The notes below the pieces were generated by a model. The model made no database searches. It saw nothing but the letters and a program-made list of their open reading frames with translations, and had not been told where the DNA came from. 64,000 bases of DNA from Anaerolineae bacterium. GTDB taxonomy: Bacteria > Chloroflexota > Anaerolineae > Anaerolineales > Anaerolineaceae. Positions within the stretch are counted from its first letter, which is position 1; each line of letters starts with the position of its first letter. Position numbers and translations under genes: made by a program. Location: positions 1 through 64,000 of the forward strand of contig JABLXC010000006.1 in the NCBI GenBank assembly GCA_013178185.1, given 5' to 3'. Below, piece after piece: positions 1 through 8,233 of this stretch.

Positions 1-747
1 TTAAGGGGCTTTGCTGACCGCAGGGGCTTTGGAGGGCTTCTTTTCCGGCCGTCTGGCGATGGCGGCAAATAAAATACTCAACAGGTACAAGATCGTCAGG
101 GGCAACATTAGCAGCCCCATGTTGACGGGATCCGGGGTGGGCGTGATCACCGCGGCAAGGACTGCGATCAGCACCAGCGCGATGCGCCATTGTTTTGCCA
201 GCATCGAAGCGCTCACGATCCGCACTTTTGCCAGGATGAAGACGAGTAGCGGGGTCTCGAAGCAGATGCCGATCCAGAACAACAGCCCCGTGACAAAGTT
301 GAAGTAGTTGTTCGGGCGGGGTAATGTGCGAATGCCGGTGAAGGAGATCAGGAACGGCAGCGCCGCGGGCAGCATGACGAAATAGGCGAAAGCCACACCG
401 CTTAGAAAGAAGGCGGTCGCGAAGGGGATTGCCCAAAGCACCCAGCGCCGTTCGTTGGGTAGCAGGCCCGGCAGGATGAATGCCAAAAGCTGGTAGAGGA
501 TGAACGGAAATGCCAGGATGACGCCGGAAAGCAGCGAAACCTTCATGTACACGCCGACGTTCTCGGTGACTTCGATGGAAACCAGCTTGTCCAGGCCGCC
601 GATCGGCTGCGCCAGATAGGCCATCAATCTTTCGGCGAAGATAAAGCTGAAGAATGTGGTAATGATCAGGCTGATGACGATCCGAAACAACCGATTACGA
701 AGCTCGGCCAGGTGTCCCCAGGCAGTCAAATTTTTCTCATCAGGCAT
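1..747 (-). CDS. tatC: Sec-independent protein translocase TatC
   Basis: Polytopic inner-membrane core of the twin-arginine translocase, which receives folded Tat substrates and forms the receptor complex with TatA/B. The protein (about 248 residues) opens with the family hallmark HLAELRNRL, followed by six hydrophobic segments and a short Lys/Pro-rich cytoplasmic tail. The open frame extends 19 codons further upstream, but the Met at 747 starts the conserved region and has an AAGGAAGG-like purine run upstream, so I start there. A TATAAT box on the minus strand (793-788), with an upstream TG, would give a leader of about 35 nt. No tatA/B is seen beside it, so tatA must lie elsewhere. The stop codon is the first three bases of the window. 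Confidence 0.95.
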   Translation of the reverse strand: MPDEKNLTAWGHLAELRNRLFRIVISLIITTFFSFIFAERLMAYLAQPIGGLDKLVSIEVTENVGVYMKVSLLSGVILAFPFILYQLLAFILPGLLPNERRWVLWAIPFATAFFLSGVAFAYFVMLPAALPFLISFTGIRTLPRPNNYFNFVTGLLFWIGICFETPLLVFILAKVRIVSASMLAKQWRIALVLIAVLAAVITPTPDPVNMGLLMLPLTILYLLSILFAAIARRPEKKPSKAPAVSKAP

Positions 748-857
748 GACCGTTCTCAGCCTTCCTTCAAAGCGCTGTGTTGGGCAAATTATAACACGTA
801 CCACTTTCCAGACTTGTTCCTAGCCCGGAAAAAGGTCGCGCGGCGTCTGTTTCGATG

Positions 858-1778
858 TCAACCGGAAGGGGTCTTTAGTTGTACAGCCTGCTTCTCACGG
901 CGGGAGATGGCCCCTGTGAGGTGGGCGCCCCACAGGGTAATCCAACTTGTAAAGTAGATCCAAAACATCAGCGCTACGATAGTGCTCAAGGAGCCGTAGA
1001 CCAGCTCGTACCGTTCCAGGCCGCTGTCCAGGTACCAGGAAAAGGCGAACGAGAATAGCCGGTGGATGAACGCAGTGATCAATGCCGCGATTGACGAAGC
1101 ACGCCCGCTTACGCCGATGTTTGGGATCCACCAGTACAGTACCCACAGGATCAAGAAGCTCAACACCGGCGGTGAAATGATGACAAAAAGCTGCCAGAGC
1201 CTGCTGGTTTGCCAGCCAGTAATTCCCAGCAACGGGATGTGTTCCGGTAGTACCCGCACCAGGGTCTTCATCACCAGAGCGATAAAGCTGATACCAATCA
1301 ATCCGCCCGCCATGACCAGGGCCATCGCCCGGTTGCTGACGTAGCTGCGGCGCGGGGCATCTGGCCAGGCGCGGTTGATGTTGAGCGCGATGGTGTTAAA
1401 AACCCCGCTCGATGACCACAAGAGGCTGATGATGGCAATGAAGCCAAAGGTGCTGCGCAAGTTCAACACTCGCTGGATATTTTGGTTGATCAGGTCAACC
1501 GACCCGGGGATGATCTCGCCGATCCAGGCTACTAATTGTTCCTGCACGATGGCCCGCTGCAAGAAAAAGCTCCCGCCCACCACCAGCAGCAGGATCAGAG
1601 GGAAGAAGGAAAAGAGGGCGTAATAGGCTATGCTGGCTGCCGCTTCTGGGGCGCGCGCTTCTCGAAAGGTAAAAAAGGTCTCTCGCAGGATGGCGAGGAT
1701 GTTTCGCCAGGCAAGCCGCAAGCGTAGAACAAAGGCATGCGCCTCAGAATACAGGGCAGACATTGAATCGCTTTTCAT
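858..1778 (-). CDS. YihY/BrkB family inner-membrane protein
   Basis: Member of the YihY/virulence factor BrkB family (formerly misassigned as RNase BN). The cellular role is unsettled; proposals include envelope transport. The sequence shows the typical start of the domain, EAAASIAYYALFSFFPLILL, near residue 45, then about six membrane segments and a C-terminal YELVYGSLSTIVALMFWIY motif typical of the family. The frame is open to 1928, but a minus-strand TATAAT at 1799-1794 places transcription start just upstream of the Met at 1778, which I use; a second Met lies five codons later. It is transcribed in the same direction as tatC but has its own promoter-like box. Confidence 0.88.
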   Translation of the reverse strand: MKSDSMSALYSEAHAFVLRLRLAWRNILAILRETFFTFREARAPEAAASIAYYALFSFFPLILLLVVGGSFFLQRAIVQEQLVAWIGEIIPGSVDLINQNIQRVLNLRSTFGFIAIISLLWSSSGVFNTIALNINRAWPDAPRRSYVSNRAMALVMAGGLIGISFIALVMKTLVRVLPEHIPLLGITGWQTSRLWQLFVIISPPVLSFLILWVLYWWIPNIGVSGRASSIAALITAFIHRLFSFAFSWYLDSGLERYELVYGSLSTIVALMFWIYFTSWITLWGAHLTGAISRREKQAVQLKTPSG

Positions 1779-1886
1779 CAGATACCCACGTATATTATAC
1801 TCGCCAAAAATGTGGCTTTGCCAAATGCTTGCGTATATCCTGGCACTTGTGGTAAGGTTACGATAGTTGCACTCCAGGAGTGATCC

Positions 1887-3860
1887 ATGAGTTTTGAACC
1901 TGCATCCTCTTTGGACTCTAAAGGTCAAAAGTCGGGAATCTCGTTTGGCGCTCTCGAATCATCCAGCTTACTGGTGATGGCGCTTATCGGTGTATTCTTC
2001 ATTGTCGTACTCCGCCGCGCCTGGATCAGCGATGACGCTTTTATCACGTTTCGCACTGTTGATAATTTCATCAACGGTTACCGCCTGACGTGGAATATCA
2101 CCGAACGCGTGCAGGCTTATACTCACCCACTCTGGATGTTGCTGCTCAGCCTGATTTATTTTTTCACACGTGAGATCTACTTCACCAGCCTGGCACTCTC
2201 CATCGGGCTGAGCCTTGCGACGCTGGTTTTGCTGGCGCGCTCCTTCTCGTTACCTGCCGCTGCCCCTTTTGGTATTTTTGTCCTGCTGCTTTCCAAGGCT
2301 TTTGTGGATTTTTCGACCTCAGGTCTCGAAAATCCACTCAGCCATCTTTTGATCGTGGCTTTTTTTATCGTTTTCTTCCGGCAGCCAGTAGGACCTGGTT
2401 GGTTGTGGCGGCTTTCGCTGCTGGCTTCGTTGGGTATGATCACCCGCATGGACCTGGCGCTGGTCTTTCTGCCTGCGCTTGGGTTTGCGCTGTGGCGGGT
2501 TCGCGCTAAAAAGTCTTTGCTCTGGCTGGCACTCGGCCAGATCCCTTTCATCCTGTGGGAACTGTTTTCGATCTTCTATTACGGTTTCCCTTTCCCGAAT
2601 ACGGCTTACGCCAAGCTGAACACTGGCATCGCCTCTGCGGAATATATCCGGCAGGGATTGTTCTATCTCTTGAACTCGGTGCAGTTCGATCCCATCACCC
2701 CTCTGGTGGTTCTTTTAGGTCTGGCTGCCGGTTTTTTTAAGCACGACGACCGCCGCATCCTGGTGCTGGCGGTTGCCTGTTTGCTCTATCTTCTTTATAT
2801 CGTCAAGATCGGCGGCGACTTTATGAGCGGACGTTTTCTGACTGTCCCGCTGCTGCTGGCTGTCCTATTGCTGTCAAAGATGGATTTTTCTCGCCTTTCG
2901 GCAGCCTTTACACTCGTGTTGTATGGAATCCTGCTCGTTGTGGGCTTGAACGTGGTTAACCCAACGGTGCGGATCAACGATCTTGGCCCGATTGATTCTG
3001 GCCCGATCCACCAATGGGATCATGGCATTCTGGATGAACGGATGCTCTATTATGGCGGGACAGGGTTGCTCAACGCCCGGCGAGACGAACCCATGCCGAC
3101 TTTCTACTGGGCTATTGAGGGCGAAAAAATGCGCGTTACCCAGAGAAAGGTCGCCGATAATTATGGCATTGGCATGTTTGCCTTTCGCGCAGGCCCGCAG
3201 GTGTACGTTTTGGACAAACTGGCGCTGGCGGACCCGCTATTGGCGCGCTTGCCAGCTTTTCGAAAAGTGGATTGGCGGATTGGCCATTTTGAGCGCGTCA
3301 TGCCGCCGGGCTATCTGCAGACCCTACTCCTGGGGAAAAATATGATCGCCGATCCCCAGCTTGCTCAGTATTACGACAAGCTGACGCTGATCGTTAGGGG
3401 CGGGCTGTTCGATCCTGACCGCCTCTTGGAGATCTGGAGGATGAACACTGGCCAATATGATCGCTGGATTGATCAAGACGCTTACCGCTACCCGGAGCTT
3501 GTCAGGCGGTCTTACGCGGAAGTAAGCTCCCTGGTTTCCGAACCTGAGAACTGCCAGTCGCGTGGAGCGACGGTCATGCAAGACAGCGGACTAGAAATTA
3601 CATTGCCAGAACCTTCTCAGGCTGCCTGGTTGGAGATCAGCCTCGATCACAATGATCGCTATCAGGTGGTTTATTACCTGGGCGAACGCGAGTTGGCGGA
3701 GACGATTATCCCTACCGCTTTTCTACCGGATCCAGGCGGAATTTCGACGCGTACGCTTCCGTTACCTGCCAAGGCGTCGGCTGCCAGTTTTGATCGTATA
3801 CGCCTCTTCCCTTACGCTGGCGAGGCGCCCTATTGTCTGGGTTCTCTGATCCTCCGGTAA
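1887..3860 (+). CDS. GT-C-fold membrane glycosyltransferase-like protein (ZomB/ArnT-like)
   Basis: Large polytopic protein of 657 residues. The first external loop carries ISDDAFITFRT (residues 47-57), the acidic DD pair expected of GT-C lipid-phosphosugar-dependent glycosyltransferases, followed by a QAYTHPLWMLLL stretch resembling ZomB-like and arabinofuranosyltransferase-like proteins. About ten hydrophobic helices fill residues 25-370; residues 380-657 form a soluble, probably extracytoplasmic, domain. By family analogy it would move a sugar from a polyprenyl carrier to an envelope acceptor, but donor and acceptor cannot be read from sequence. Start chosen for the CAGGAG ribosome-binding site nine bases upstream. 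It is divergent from the BrkB-like gene and followed after 30 bp by another membrane protein gene. Confidence 0.75.
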   Translation: MSFEPASSLDSKGQKSGISFGALESSSLLVMALIGVFFIVVLRRAWISDDAFITFRTVDNFINGYRLTWNITERVQAYTHPLWMLLLSLIYFFTREIYFTSLALSIGLSLATLVLLARSFSLPAAAPFGIFVLLLSKAFVDFSTSGLENPLSHLLIVAFFIVFFRQPVGPGWLWRLSLLASLGMITRMDLALVFLPALGFALWRVRAKKSLLWLALGQIPFILWELFSIFYYGFPFPNTAYAKLNTGIASAEYIRQGLFYLLNSVQFDPITPLVVLLGLAAGFFKHDDRRILVLAVACLLYLLYIVKIGGDFMSGRFLTVPLLLAVLLLSKMDFSRLSAAFTLVLYGILLVVGLNVVNPTVRINDLGPIDSGPIHQWDHGILDERMLYYGGTGLLNARRDEPMPTFYWAIEGEKMRVTQRKVADNYGIGMFAFRAGPQVYVLDKLALADPLLARLPAFRKVDWRIGHFERVMPPGYLQTLLLGKNMIADPQLAQYYDKLTLIVRGGLFDPDRLLEIWRMNTGQYDRWIDQDAYRYPELVRRSYAEVSSLVSEPENCQSRGATVMQDSGLEITLPEPSQAAWLEISLDHNDRYQVVYYLGERELAETIIPTAFLPDPGGISTRTLPLPAKASAASFDRIRLFPYAGEAPYCLGSLILR

Positions 3861-3890
3861 GGAATTTTTGATCGGCAAAAGGAGGGTGGC

Positions 3891-4496
3891 ATGGTTGCTT
3901 TGATTGATATTCTTCGACTGGTTGTTGGCCTGGCGTTATTCGCAGTGGGCGGCGTTTCGGTGCGCGAATCGCCGCGCATCGGCGGCTTTTTAGTGGGCGG
4001 CCTTGTGGCAGCCGAAGCGGTTGTCCGGATGGTTACACTGGTCGCATTCTGGCAATGGGTGGGCCCGCTGCTGGCGTTTGCGGCGGGAGGCCTGGTTGGA
4101 GCCATTCTGGGTAGTGTCCTTTCTATGGTCTTGCTGGTCGTCTATACCAGCGTCCTGGGCGCGATGGCCGGTTTTGTGCTGGGATTTTTGGTGATGATGG
4201 GGGGCAATACCCGGCAGATCATCGATTCTCTCCTGGCGCTCTCGGAGATCACTCCCGTTCAAAGCGCTTTTATGGTTGTCTTCGCGCTGGTTTTTGGTTT
4301 TCTGTCGCTTCGTTTCCAGGAGTTCATGGCGATGGCTTCTACGGCCTTTGTGGGTTCGGGGTTGGCCGTTTTTGCGATGGCGGAGCAATTGAAGATCCTC
4401 GCCCCTATTTTTAGAGAAGATGTTGTGCTGTTGTTCGTCTGGATCGTGTTGGGGCTGATCGGCCTGATCATCCAGAATAAAAGCGAGAACGGTTGA
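3891..4496 (+). CDS. Polytopic membrane protein, unknown function
   Basis: 201-residue, strongly hydrophobic, Gly/Ala/Val-rich protein with six or seven predicted membrane helices and only short loops. It has no catalytic motif I can recognise. The N-terminal region resembles small TM7S3/DUF4203-type membrane domains in glycine pattern, but this is weak. An AAGGAGG Shine-Dalgarno lies just before ATG 3891. The 30 bp gap to the upstream GT-C gene suggests co-transcription, so an envelope role is possible but not shown. Confidence 0.7.
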   Translation: MVALIDILRLVVGLALFAVGGVSVRESPRIGGFLVGGLVAAEAVVRMVTLVAFWQWVGPLLAFAAGGLVGAILGSVLSMVLLVVYTSVLGAMAGFVLGFLVMMGGNTRQIIDSLLALSEITPVQSAFMVVFALVFGFLSLRFQEFMAMASTAFVGSGLAVFAMAEQLKILAPIFREDVVLLFVWIVLGLIGLIIQNKSENG

Positions 4497-4554
4497 TCGT
4501 ACTTTGCCGGGCTGTTGGGGGAAATCGAGGGCGCTAGATTTTCCTGCAAGGGGT

Positions 4555-4660
4555 TTGTCACATCTATAATGTGACATATGTCACTATTGATATGTTCGCA
4601 ATTTCACAATATAATTTATGTGCATAAACGAATAAGTAAATATGCAAATATGTTTATGTA
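4555..4660 (+). promoter_or_regulatory. Promoter and two operator-like palindromes of the sulfide operon
   Basis: A near-consensus sigma-70 promoter is visible: TTGATA (4587-4592), 17 bp spacer, TATAAT (4610-4615), start expected near 4622. Directly upstream of the -35 box is a perfect 14-bp palindrome, GTGACATATGTCAC (4571-4584), centred about 44 bp before the start; with the preceding T it matches TGTGA-N6-TCACt, the Crp/Fnr-superfamily layout at a class-II activator position. A further GTCACAT half-site lies at 4557-4563. Downstream of the expected start, CATAAAC (4623-4629) and GTTTATG (4652-4658) form an inverted repeat suited to the ArsR-type repressor encoded next. Binding partners are inferred. 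Confidence 0.65.
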
Positions 4661-4672
4661 AGGGAGAACCTG

Positions 4673-5026
4673 ATGACTGAAAGTTCCACGCTCAGGGAAG
4701 AGGTAGCCAGGCTTCACGCCAATATGTGCAATGGCATTGCCGATATGACCCGCATCCTGATCATTTATACGCTGGCTGGCGAGCCCAAAAATGTGAGCGA
4801 ACTGGCCAAAATTTTAGATCTGCCCCAGCCGACCGTTTCTCGTCATCTCAAGATCATGCGCGATTGCGGGATCGTCCTGGCGGAGCGCGCCGGGCAGGTG
4901 GTGGTATACAGGTTGAAAGACGCCCGCATTGTCCAGGCGCTTGATTTGCTGCGTTCTGTCATGGCGGACACATTAGAAGACCGCGCCGCGCTGGCCCGCG
5001 AGAGCAGCGGGGCATTAATCCGATAA
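4673..5026 (+). CDS. ArsR/SmtB-family transcriptional repressor of the sulfide operon
   Basis: 117-residue winged-helix regulator. The helix-turn-helix NVSELAKILDLPQPTVSRHL (residues 40-59) is typical of ArsR proteins, which leave DNA on binding metal or on thiol oxidation. Only two cysteines are present, Cys19 before the first core helix and Cys65 at the end of the recognition-helix region, so there is no classical CxC metal site. With a sulfide oxidoreductase and two sulfur-carrier genes downstream, a reactive-sulfur sensor using a Cys19-Cys65 link is a reasonable inference; the positions differ from the SqrR/BigR pair. ATG 4673 follows AGGGAG. It is first in a four-gene operon and probably autoregulated from the palindromes upstream. 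Confidence 0.85.
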   Translation: MTESSTLREEVARLHANMCNGIADMTRILIIYTLAGEPKNVSELAKILDLPQPTVSRHLKIMRDCGIVLAERAGQVVVYRLKDARIVQALDLLRSVMADTLEDRAALARESSGALIR

Positions 5027-5047
5027 ATTCACTGTGAGGCGATTCGA

Positions 5048-6337
5048 ATGAAAACATTATTGATCCTGGGAGCAGGAACAGCGGGCACCATGCTCGCCAA
5101 CAAAATCACTCGTAAACTGGATAGCCGCGTGTGGAAGGTTATCCTGGTTGATAAGGACGAGACCCATTATTACCAACCAGGCTTCTTGTTCGTTCCGTTT
5201 GGCATGAACAAGCCCCAAGAAATCATCCGGCCGAAGCGGAAATATGTCCCTGCAGGCGTCGAATTTGTCCTTTCGGATGTGGAAAGGATCGATCCCGGCG
5301 CCAACCAGGTCATACTGACAAAAGAGAACCGGGTGATCCATTACGATTACCTGGTGATTGCCAGCGGCACCGAAATTCGCCCAGATCAGGTGGAAGGGAT
5401 GCTGGATGGCGGCTGGCAGCAAAACATCTTTGACTTTTACACCTTTGAGGGCACCAACAAGCTCGCAAATTTCCTGAAGACCTGGCAGGGTGGCCGGTTG
5501 GTGGTCAACGTTGCAGAAATGCCGATCAAGTGCCCGGTTGCGCCCCTGGAATTTGTTTTTTTGGCGGATTGGTACTTCACGAGACGGGGCATTCGCAACA
5601 AGGTTGACATCATCTATTCCACCCCATTGCCGGGGGCGTTCACCAAGCCGATTGCGGCTGCTCACCTGGGTGACATGCTGGAGAAGCGGGGTATTCATGT
5701 GGAGTCTGAATTCAATATTGGCGAGGTAGACTCGACGAAAAACGTAATCCGTTCTTGGGATGACCGCGAAATTCCCTATGACCTCTTGGTTGCCACCCCC
5801 ACTAATATGGGCGCCGAATTCATCGAGCGTTCCGGGATGGGTGATGAGTTGAATTTTGTCCCGACGAATAAGCACACGCTCCAGTCTGAGCAGTGGGAGA
5901 ATATCTGGGTGCTGGGCGACGCCGCCAATTTGCCCACTTCAAAAGCGGGAGCGGTAGTGCATTATCAAATGGAAGCTGCGATCGAGAACCTGCTCGCGCA
6001 CATGCAGGGCCGCGAGCTAAAAGGCCATTTTGACGGTCACGCCAATTGTTTCGTCGAAAGCGGTTTCAATAAAGGGTTGCTTATTGATTTCAATTACGAT
6101 GTTGAGCCGCTACCGGGCGCTTTCCCTATGCCCATCGTGGGGCCGTTCAAACTTCTCGGAGAATCCGTGTTCAATCACTGGGGAAAGCTGGCCTTTGGCT
6201 GGATGTACTGGAACCTTATGCTGAAGGGTATTGATATTCCCCTGCCCAATGAATTTTCTATGCTTGGGAAAGTTATCCCCGAATCTTTTGACGCAAAACA
6301 AACTCTCAAACTACAAAGAGGTGATAGCCATGTCTGA
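5048..6337 (+). CDS. sqr: Sulfide:quinone oxidoreductase-like FAD flavoprotein
   Basis: 429 residues. The N-terminal Rossmann motif LLILGAGTAGTMLANKI (4-20) binds FAD, and VLGDAANLPTSKAGAVVHYQ (288-307) is the second FAD-contact region of the SQR/FCSD family. Cys162 (in IKCPVAPLE) and Cys334 (in ANCFVE) match the two catalytic cysteines that carry the sulfur chain in SQR; the third cysteine of some SQR types is absent. The C-terminus has an amphipathic stretch (FNHWGKLAFGWMYWNLMLKG) suited to membrane-surface quinone docking. The expected reaction is sulfide oxidation to sulfane sulfur with quinone reduction. Its stop overlaps the next start by 8 nt, so translation is probably coupled to the sulfur carrier. 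Confidence 0.88.
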   Translation: MKTLLILGAGTAGTMLANKITRKLDSRVWKVILVDKDETHYYQPGFLFVPFGMNKPQEIIRPKRKYVPAGVEFVLSDVERIDPGANQVILTKENRVIHYDYLVIASGTEIRPDQVEGMLDGGWQQNIFDFYTFEGTNKLANFLKTWQGGRLVVNVAEMPIKCPVAPLEFVFLADWYFTRRGIRNKVDIIYSTPLPGAFTKPIAAAHLGDMLEKRGIHVESEFNIGEVDSTKNVIRSWDDREIPYDLLVATPTNMGAEFIERSGMGDELNFVPTNKHTLQSEQWENIWVLGDAANLPTSKAGAVVHYQMEAAIENLLAHMQGRELKGHFDGHANCFVESGFNKGLLIDFNYDVEPLPGAFPMPIVGPFKLLGESVFNHWGKLAFGWMYWNLMLKGIDIPLPNEFSMLGKVIPESFDAKQTLKLQRGDSHV

Positions 6338-6635
6338 TATTCTTGCAACTGTAAAGTTTGATTCCGAAGGGTTCATGGTAGATCCGAACGCCTGGACACC
6401 TGAAATCGGAAAAGCCATTGCGGCACGCGAAGGGCTGGAGTTAACCGACCGCCATTGGGTTGTGATTAATTATGCCCGCTCTGAGTTCAAAGCTAAAGGC
6501 CAGTCTCCGACGCTGCGCGCCATTACTAAAAATACTGATGTCAATACCAAAGAGATTTACGCTCTTTTCCCCGGCGGGCCTGCTAAGATGGCCGCTAAAA
6601 TTGCTGGCCTGGGTAAACCAACCGGCTGCATTTAA
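6330..6635 (+). CDS. TusE/DsrC-family sulfur carrier with a single cysteine
   Basis: 101-residue member of the DsrC/TusE/RspA family. The C-terminal arm reads GLGKPTGCI, placing the reactive penultimate Cys at 100. The second DsrC cysteine, eleven residues earlier, is replaced by Ala89, so it cannot form the intramolecular disulfide/trisulfide of dissimilatory DsrC; it should act as a TusE- or RspA-like persulfide relay. The frame is open upstream to 6231, but ATG 6330 follows AAAGAGG and begins the conserved MSDILATV sequence. It overlaps sqr by 8 nt, consistent with direct hand-over of sulfur made by the flavoprotein. Confidence 0.88.
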   Translation: MSDILATVKFDSEGFMVDPNAWTPEIGKAIAAREGLELTDRHWVVINYARSEFKAKGQSPTLRAITKNTDVNTKEIYALFPGGPAKMAAKIAGLGKPTGCI

Positions 6636-6664
6636 TTCGCTGTAATTCTTCTGGAGAGGATTCT

Positions 6665-7150
6665 ATGGCAACCAATGACAAGCAACCCCGTAAGTTATGT
6701 TTGATCGCCTCGAAAGGCTCGCTGGATATGGCTTATCCACCCCTCATCCTGGCCAATTCGGCCCGCATGACCGGCATCGAAACCCACATTTTCTTCACCT
6801 TTTGGGGTCTGGATATCATTACCAAAAAGAAGATGAACAATCTCAATGTGGCCACTGTTGGCAACCCTTCGATGCACCCCTGGTTCCACATTCCCACCTG
6901 GCTGGGCGCTATCCCTGGCATGTCTGCCGCCGCTTCGTGGATGATGCGCAAGGAAATTGACAAATTGGATTTTCCACCGGTCGGTGAATTTGTCGAGATG
7001 CTGGTGGACGCCGGCGCGCACATCTATGGGTGCAAGATGTCTATGGACATGATGAAATTGACCAAAGAAGATTTGGTGGACGGTGCGGAAGTTTTGGGCG
7101 CGATGGAGTTCATGGAAATTTCGGAAGGCGCCCAGATCATCTTTGTGTAA
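6665..7150 (+). CDS. DsrE/DsrF/DrsH-like (DsrE2-type) sulfurtransferase
   Basis: 161 residues of the DsrE/DsrF-like superfamily, cytoplasmic-facing persulfide carriers. Visible marks are LCLIASKGSLDMAYPPLILA at the N-terminus with Cys12, a central hydrophobic segment (HPWFHIPTWLGAIPGMSAAA) typical of the membrane-associated DsrE2 group, and the C-terminal Cys122 in IYGCKMSMDMMKL, the conserved sulfur-carrying position. ATG 6665 follows GGAGAGG. It is last in the arsR-sqr-tusE-dsrE operon and would take sulfane sulfur from Sqr or TusE. A strong terminator follows 21 bp after the stop. Confidence 0.87.
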   Translation: MATNDKQPRKLCLIASKGSLDMAYPPLILANSARMTGIETHIFFTFWGLDIITKKKMNNLNVATVGNPSMHPWFHIPTWLGAIPGMSAAASWMMRKEIDKLDFPPVGEFVEMLVDAGAHIYGCKMSMDMMKLTKEDLVDGAEVLGAMEFMEISEGAQIIFV

Positions 7151-7171
7151 TTCCAGAAATGAGTTAGCGCG

Positions 7172-7203
7172 AGGGCTGGTCGTTCGATAGACCAGCCCTT
7201 TTA
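7172..7203 (+). terminator. Rho-independent terminator of the sulfide operon
   Basis: AGGGCTGGTC (7172-7181) pairs perfectly with GACCAGCCCT (7190-7199) around an 8-nt loop and is followed by TTTT. It closes the four-gene operon. Confidence 0.9.
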
Positions 7204-7387
7204 CTGCTTCTATTCTCAAGTGACGAAAAAGCCTGCAGGATCATTGCCGGAATTGTAAATATCCTTTTAATGCCAGAACGCCAAATAGCGCATGGCGCGC
7301 ATCCTGCAAAGCGAAGGAGCATTTGCTGTTTTGGCGCGCCAGGGTGTACAATTGGGCTTTGTTTAAAGCCAGTTTGGAGGTCATTTT

Positions 7388-8161
7388 ATGCCCGGTGTTT
7401 TCTATGTTCCTCTTAGTGCGATGGCGATCTATGCACACCCGGATGATATCGAATTTAGCTGTGTTGGAACGCTCGCACGTTGGGCAAAGGCGGGCGCTAA
7501 GATTACCTACGTGCTCTGTACCAGCGGCGAAGTTGGGATCGCGGAAGTTGGCATGACGAAAAGGCAGGCGGCAGAGATTCGAGAAGAAGAAACGCGCCAG
7601 GCCGCCAGGATTGCCGGAGCAGCCGAGGTGGTTTTTCTGCGAGAACCGGACGGGCTTTTGGAGGCGAATCTCTCGCTGCGCAAAAAACTTGTCCGGGAAA
7701 TCCGCCGCTTTCGCCCAGAGGTGATCGTGTGCGGCGACCCAACCGTCCTTTGGGGTCGAGAGAATTACATCAACCACCCGGACCACCGCGCTGCCGCCAT
7801 TGCGGCCCTGGATGCTACCTTTCCTGCTGCAGGGCAGCCCAATCTCTTTGAAGAATTAGAGCAGGAAGGGCTCAAGGCGCACAAGCCGCGTAAGGTCTTC
7901 GTCTCGGGGTGGAACCAAAATGAGTTCTTTGTAAACATCGATGAAACGATTGAGGTTAAGATTGCAGCCCTGCGCGCTCACAAGAGCCAGATGAAGAATT
8001 GGGATCCAGAGGACCGTATCCGTCGGTGGGCCGCCGAGATTGCAAAAGGCAAGGAAATGCAGTACGCCGAAGCTTTTCGGGTCATTACGCTTGTTGATGA
8101 TGAGACCTGGCAGAAAACTTTGGGTGAAGTTTTTCCATTTGAACAGGAAAATGTTGTGTGA
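7388..8161 (+). CDS. PIG-L/LmbE family zinc-dependent deacetylase
   Basis: 257-residue PIG-L deacetylase. The zinc motif AHPDD is at residues 16-20 ([10 protein letters not shown]) and the second metal ligand motif HPDHRAA is near residue 130 ([11 protein letters not shown]). The family removes N-acetyl groups from GlcNAc conjugates, for instance in mycothiol or bacillithiol synthesis (MshB, BshB). The exact substrate is not readable here, and no other thiol-synthesis gene is adjacent. ATG 7388 has TGGAGGT eight bases upstream. It stands alone between the sulfide operon terminator and the histidine kinase gene; a role in low-molecular-weight thiol metabolism would fit the sulfur context but is only a suggestion. 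Confidence 0.85.
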   Translation: MPGVFYVPLSAMAIYAHPDDIEFSCVGTLARWAKAGAKITYVLCTSGEVGIAEVGMTKRQAAEIREEETRQAARIAGAAEVVFLREPDGLLEANLSLRKKLVREIRRFRPEVIVCGDPTVLWGRENYINHPDHRAAAIAALDATFPAAGQPNLFEELEQEGLKAHKPRKVFVSGWNQNEFFVNIDETIEVKIAALRAHKSQMKNWDPEDRIRRWAAEIAKGKEMQYAEAFRVITLVDDETWQKTLGEVFPFEQENVV

Positions 8162-8193
8162 CTGTAAGGTGGTTAAGGTATTGACAGATTTGT

Positions 8194-8233
8194 ATCCCTC
8201 CTAATAATTAGTATTAATAGTAGGAGGAGGGAT
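8194..8233 (+). promoter_or_regulatory. Anti-Shine-Dalgarno hairpin over the kinase start codon
   Basis: ATCCCTCC (8194-8201) is exactly complementary to GGAGGGAT (8226-8233), which contains the ribosome-binding site and the first two bases of the ATG at 8232; the 24-nt loop is almost only A/T. If transcribed, this stem would hide the start site. A TTGACA box (8181-8186) with an AT-rich -10 region inside the loop could start transcription downstream of the left arm, so both readings are open. Confidence 0.45.

Noticed and set aside
4571-4584. Firm assignment of the GTGACATATGTCAC site to the Crp/Fnr protein at 15659
   Set aside because: Its recognition helix has the Fnr-type E-x-x-S-R pattern, which prefers TTGAT half-sites rather than TGTGA, so the partner is left open.
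5057-5875. 272-codon minus-strand frame inside sqr
   Set aside because: Entirely antisense to a recognisable flavoprotein; composition artefact.
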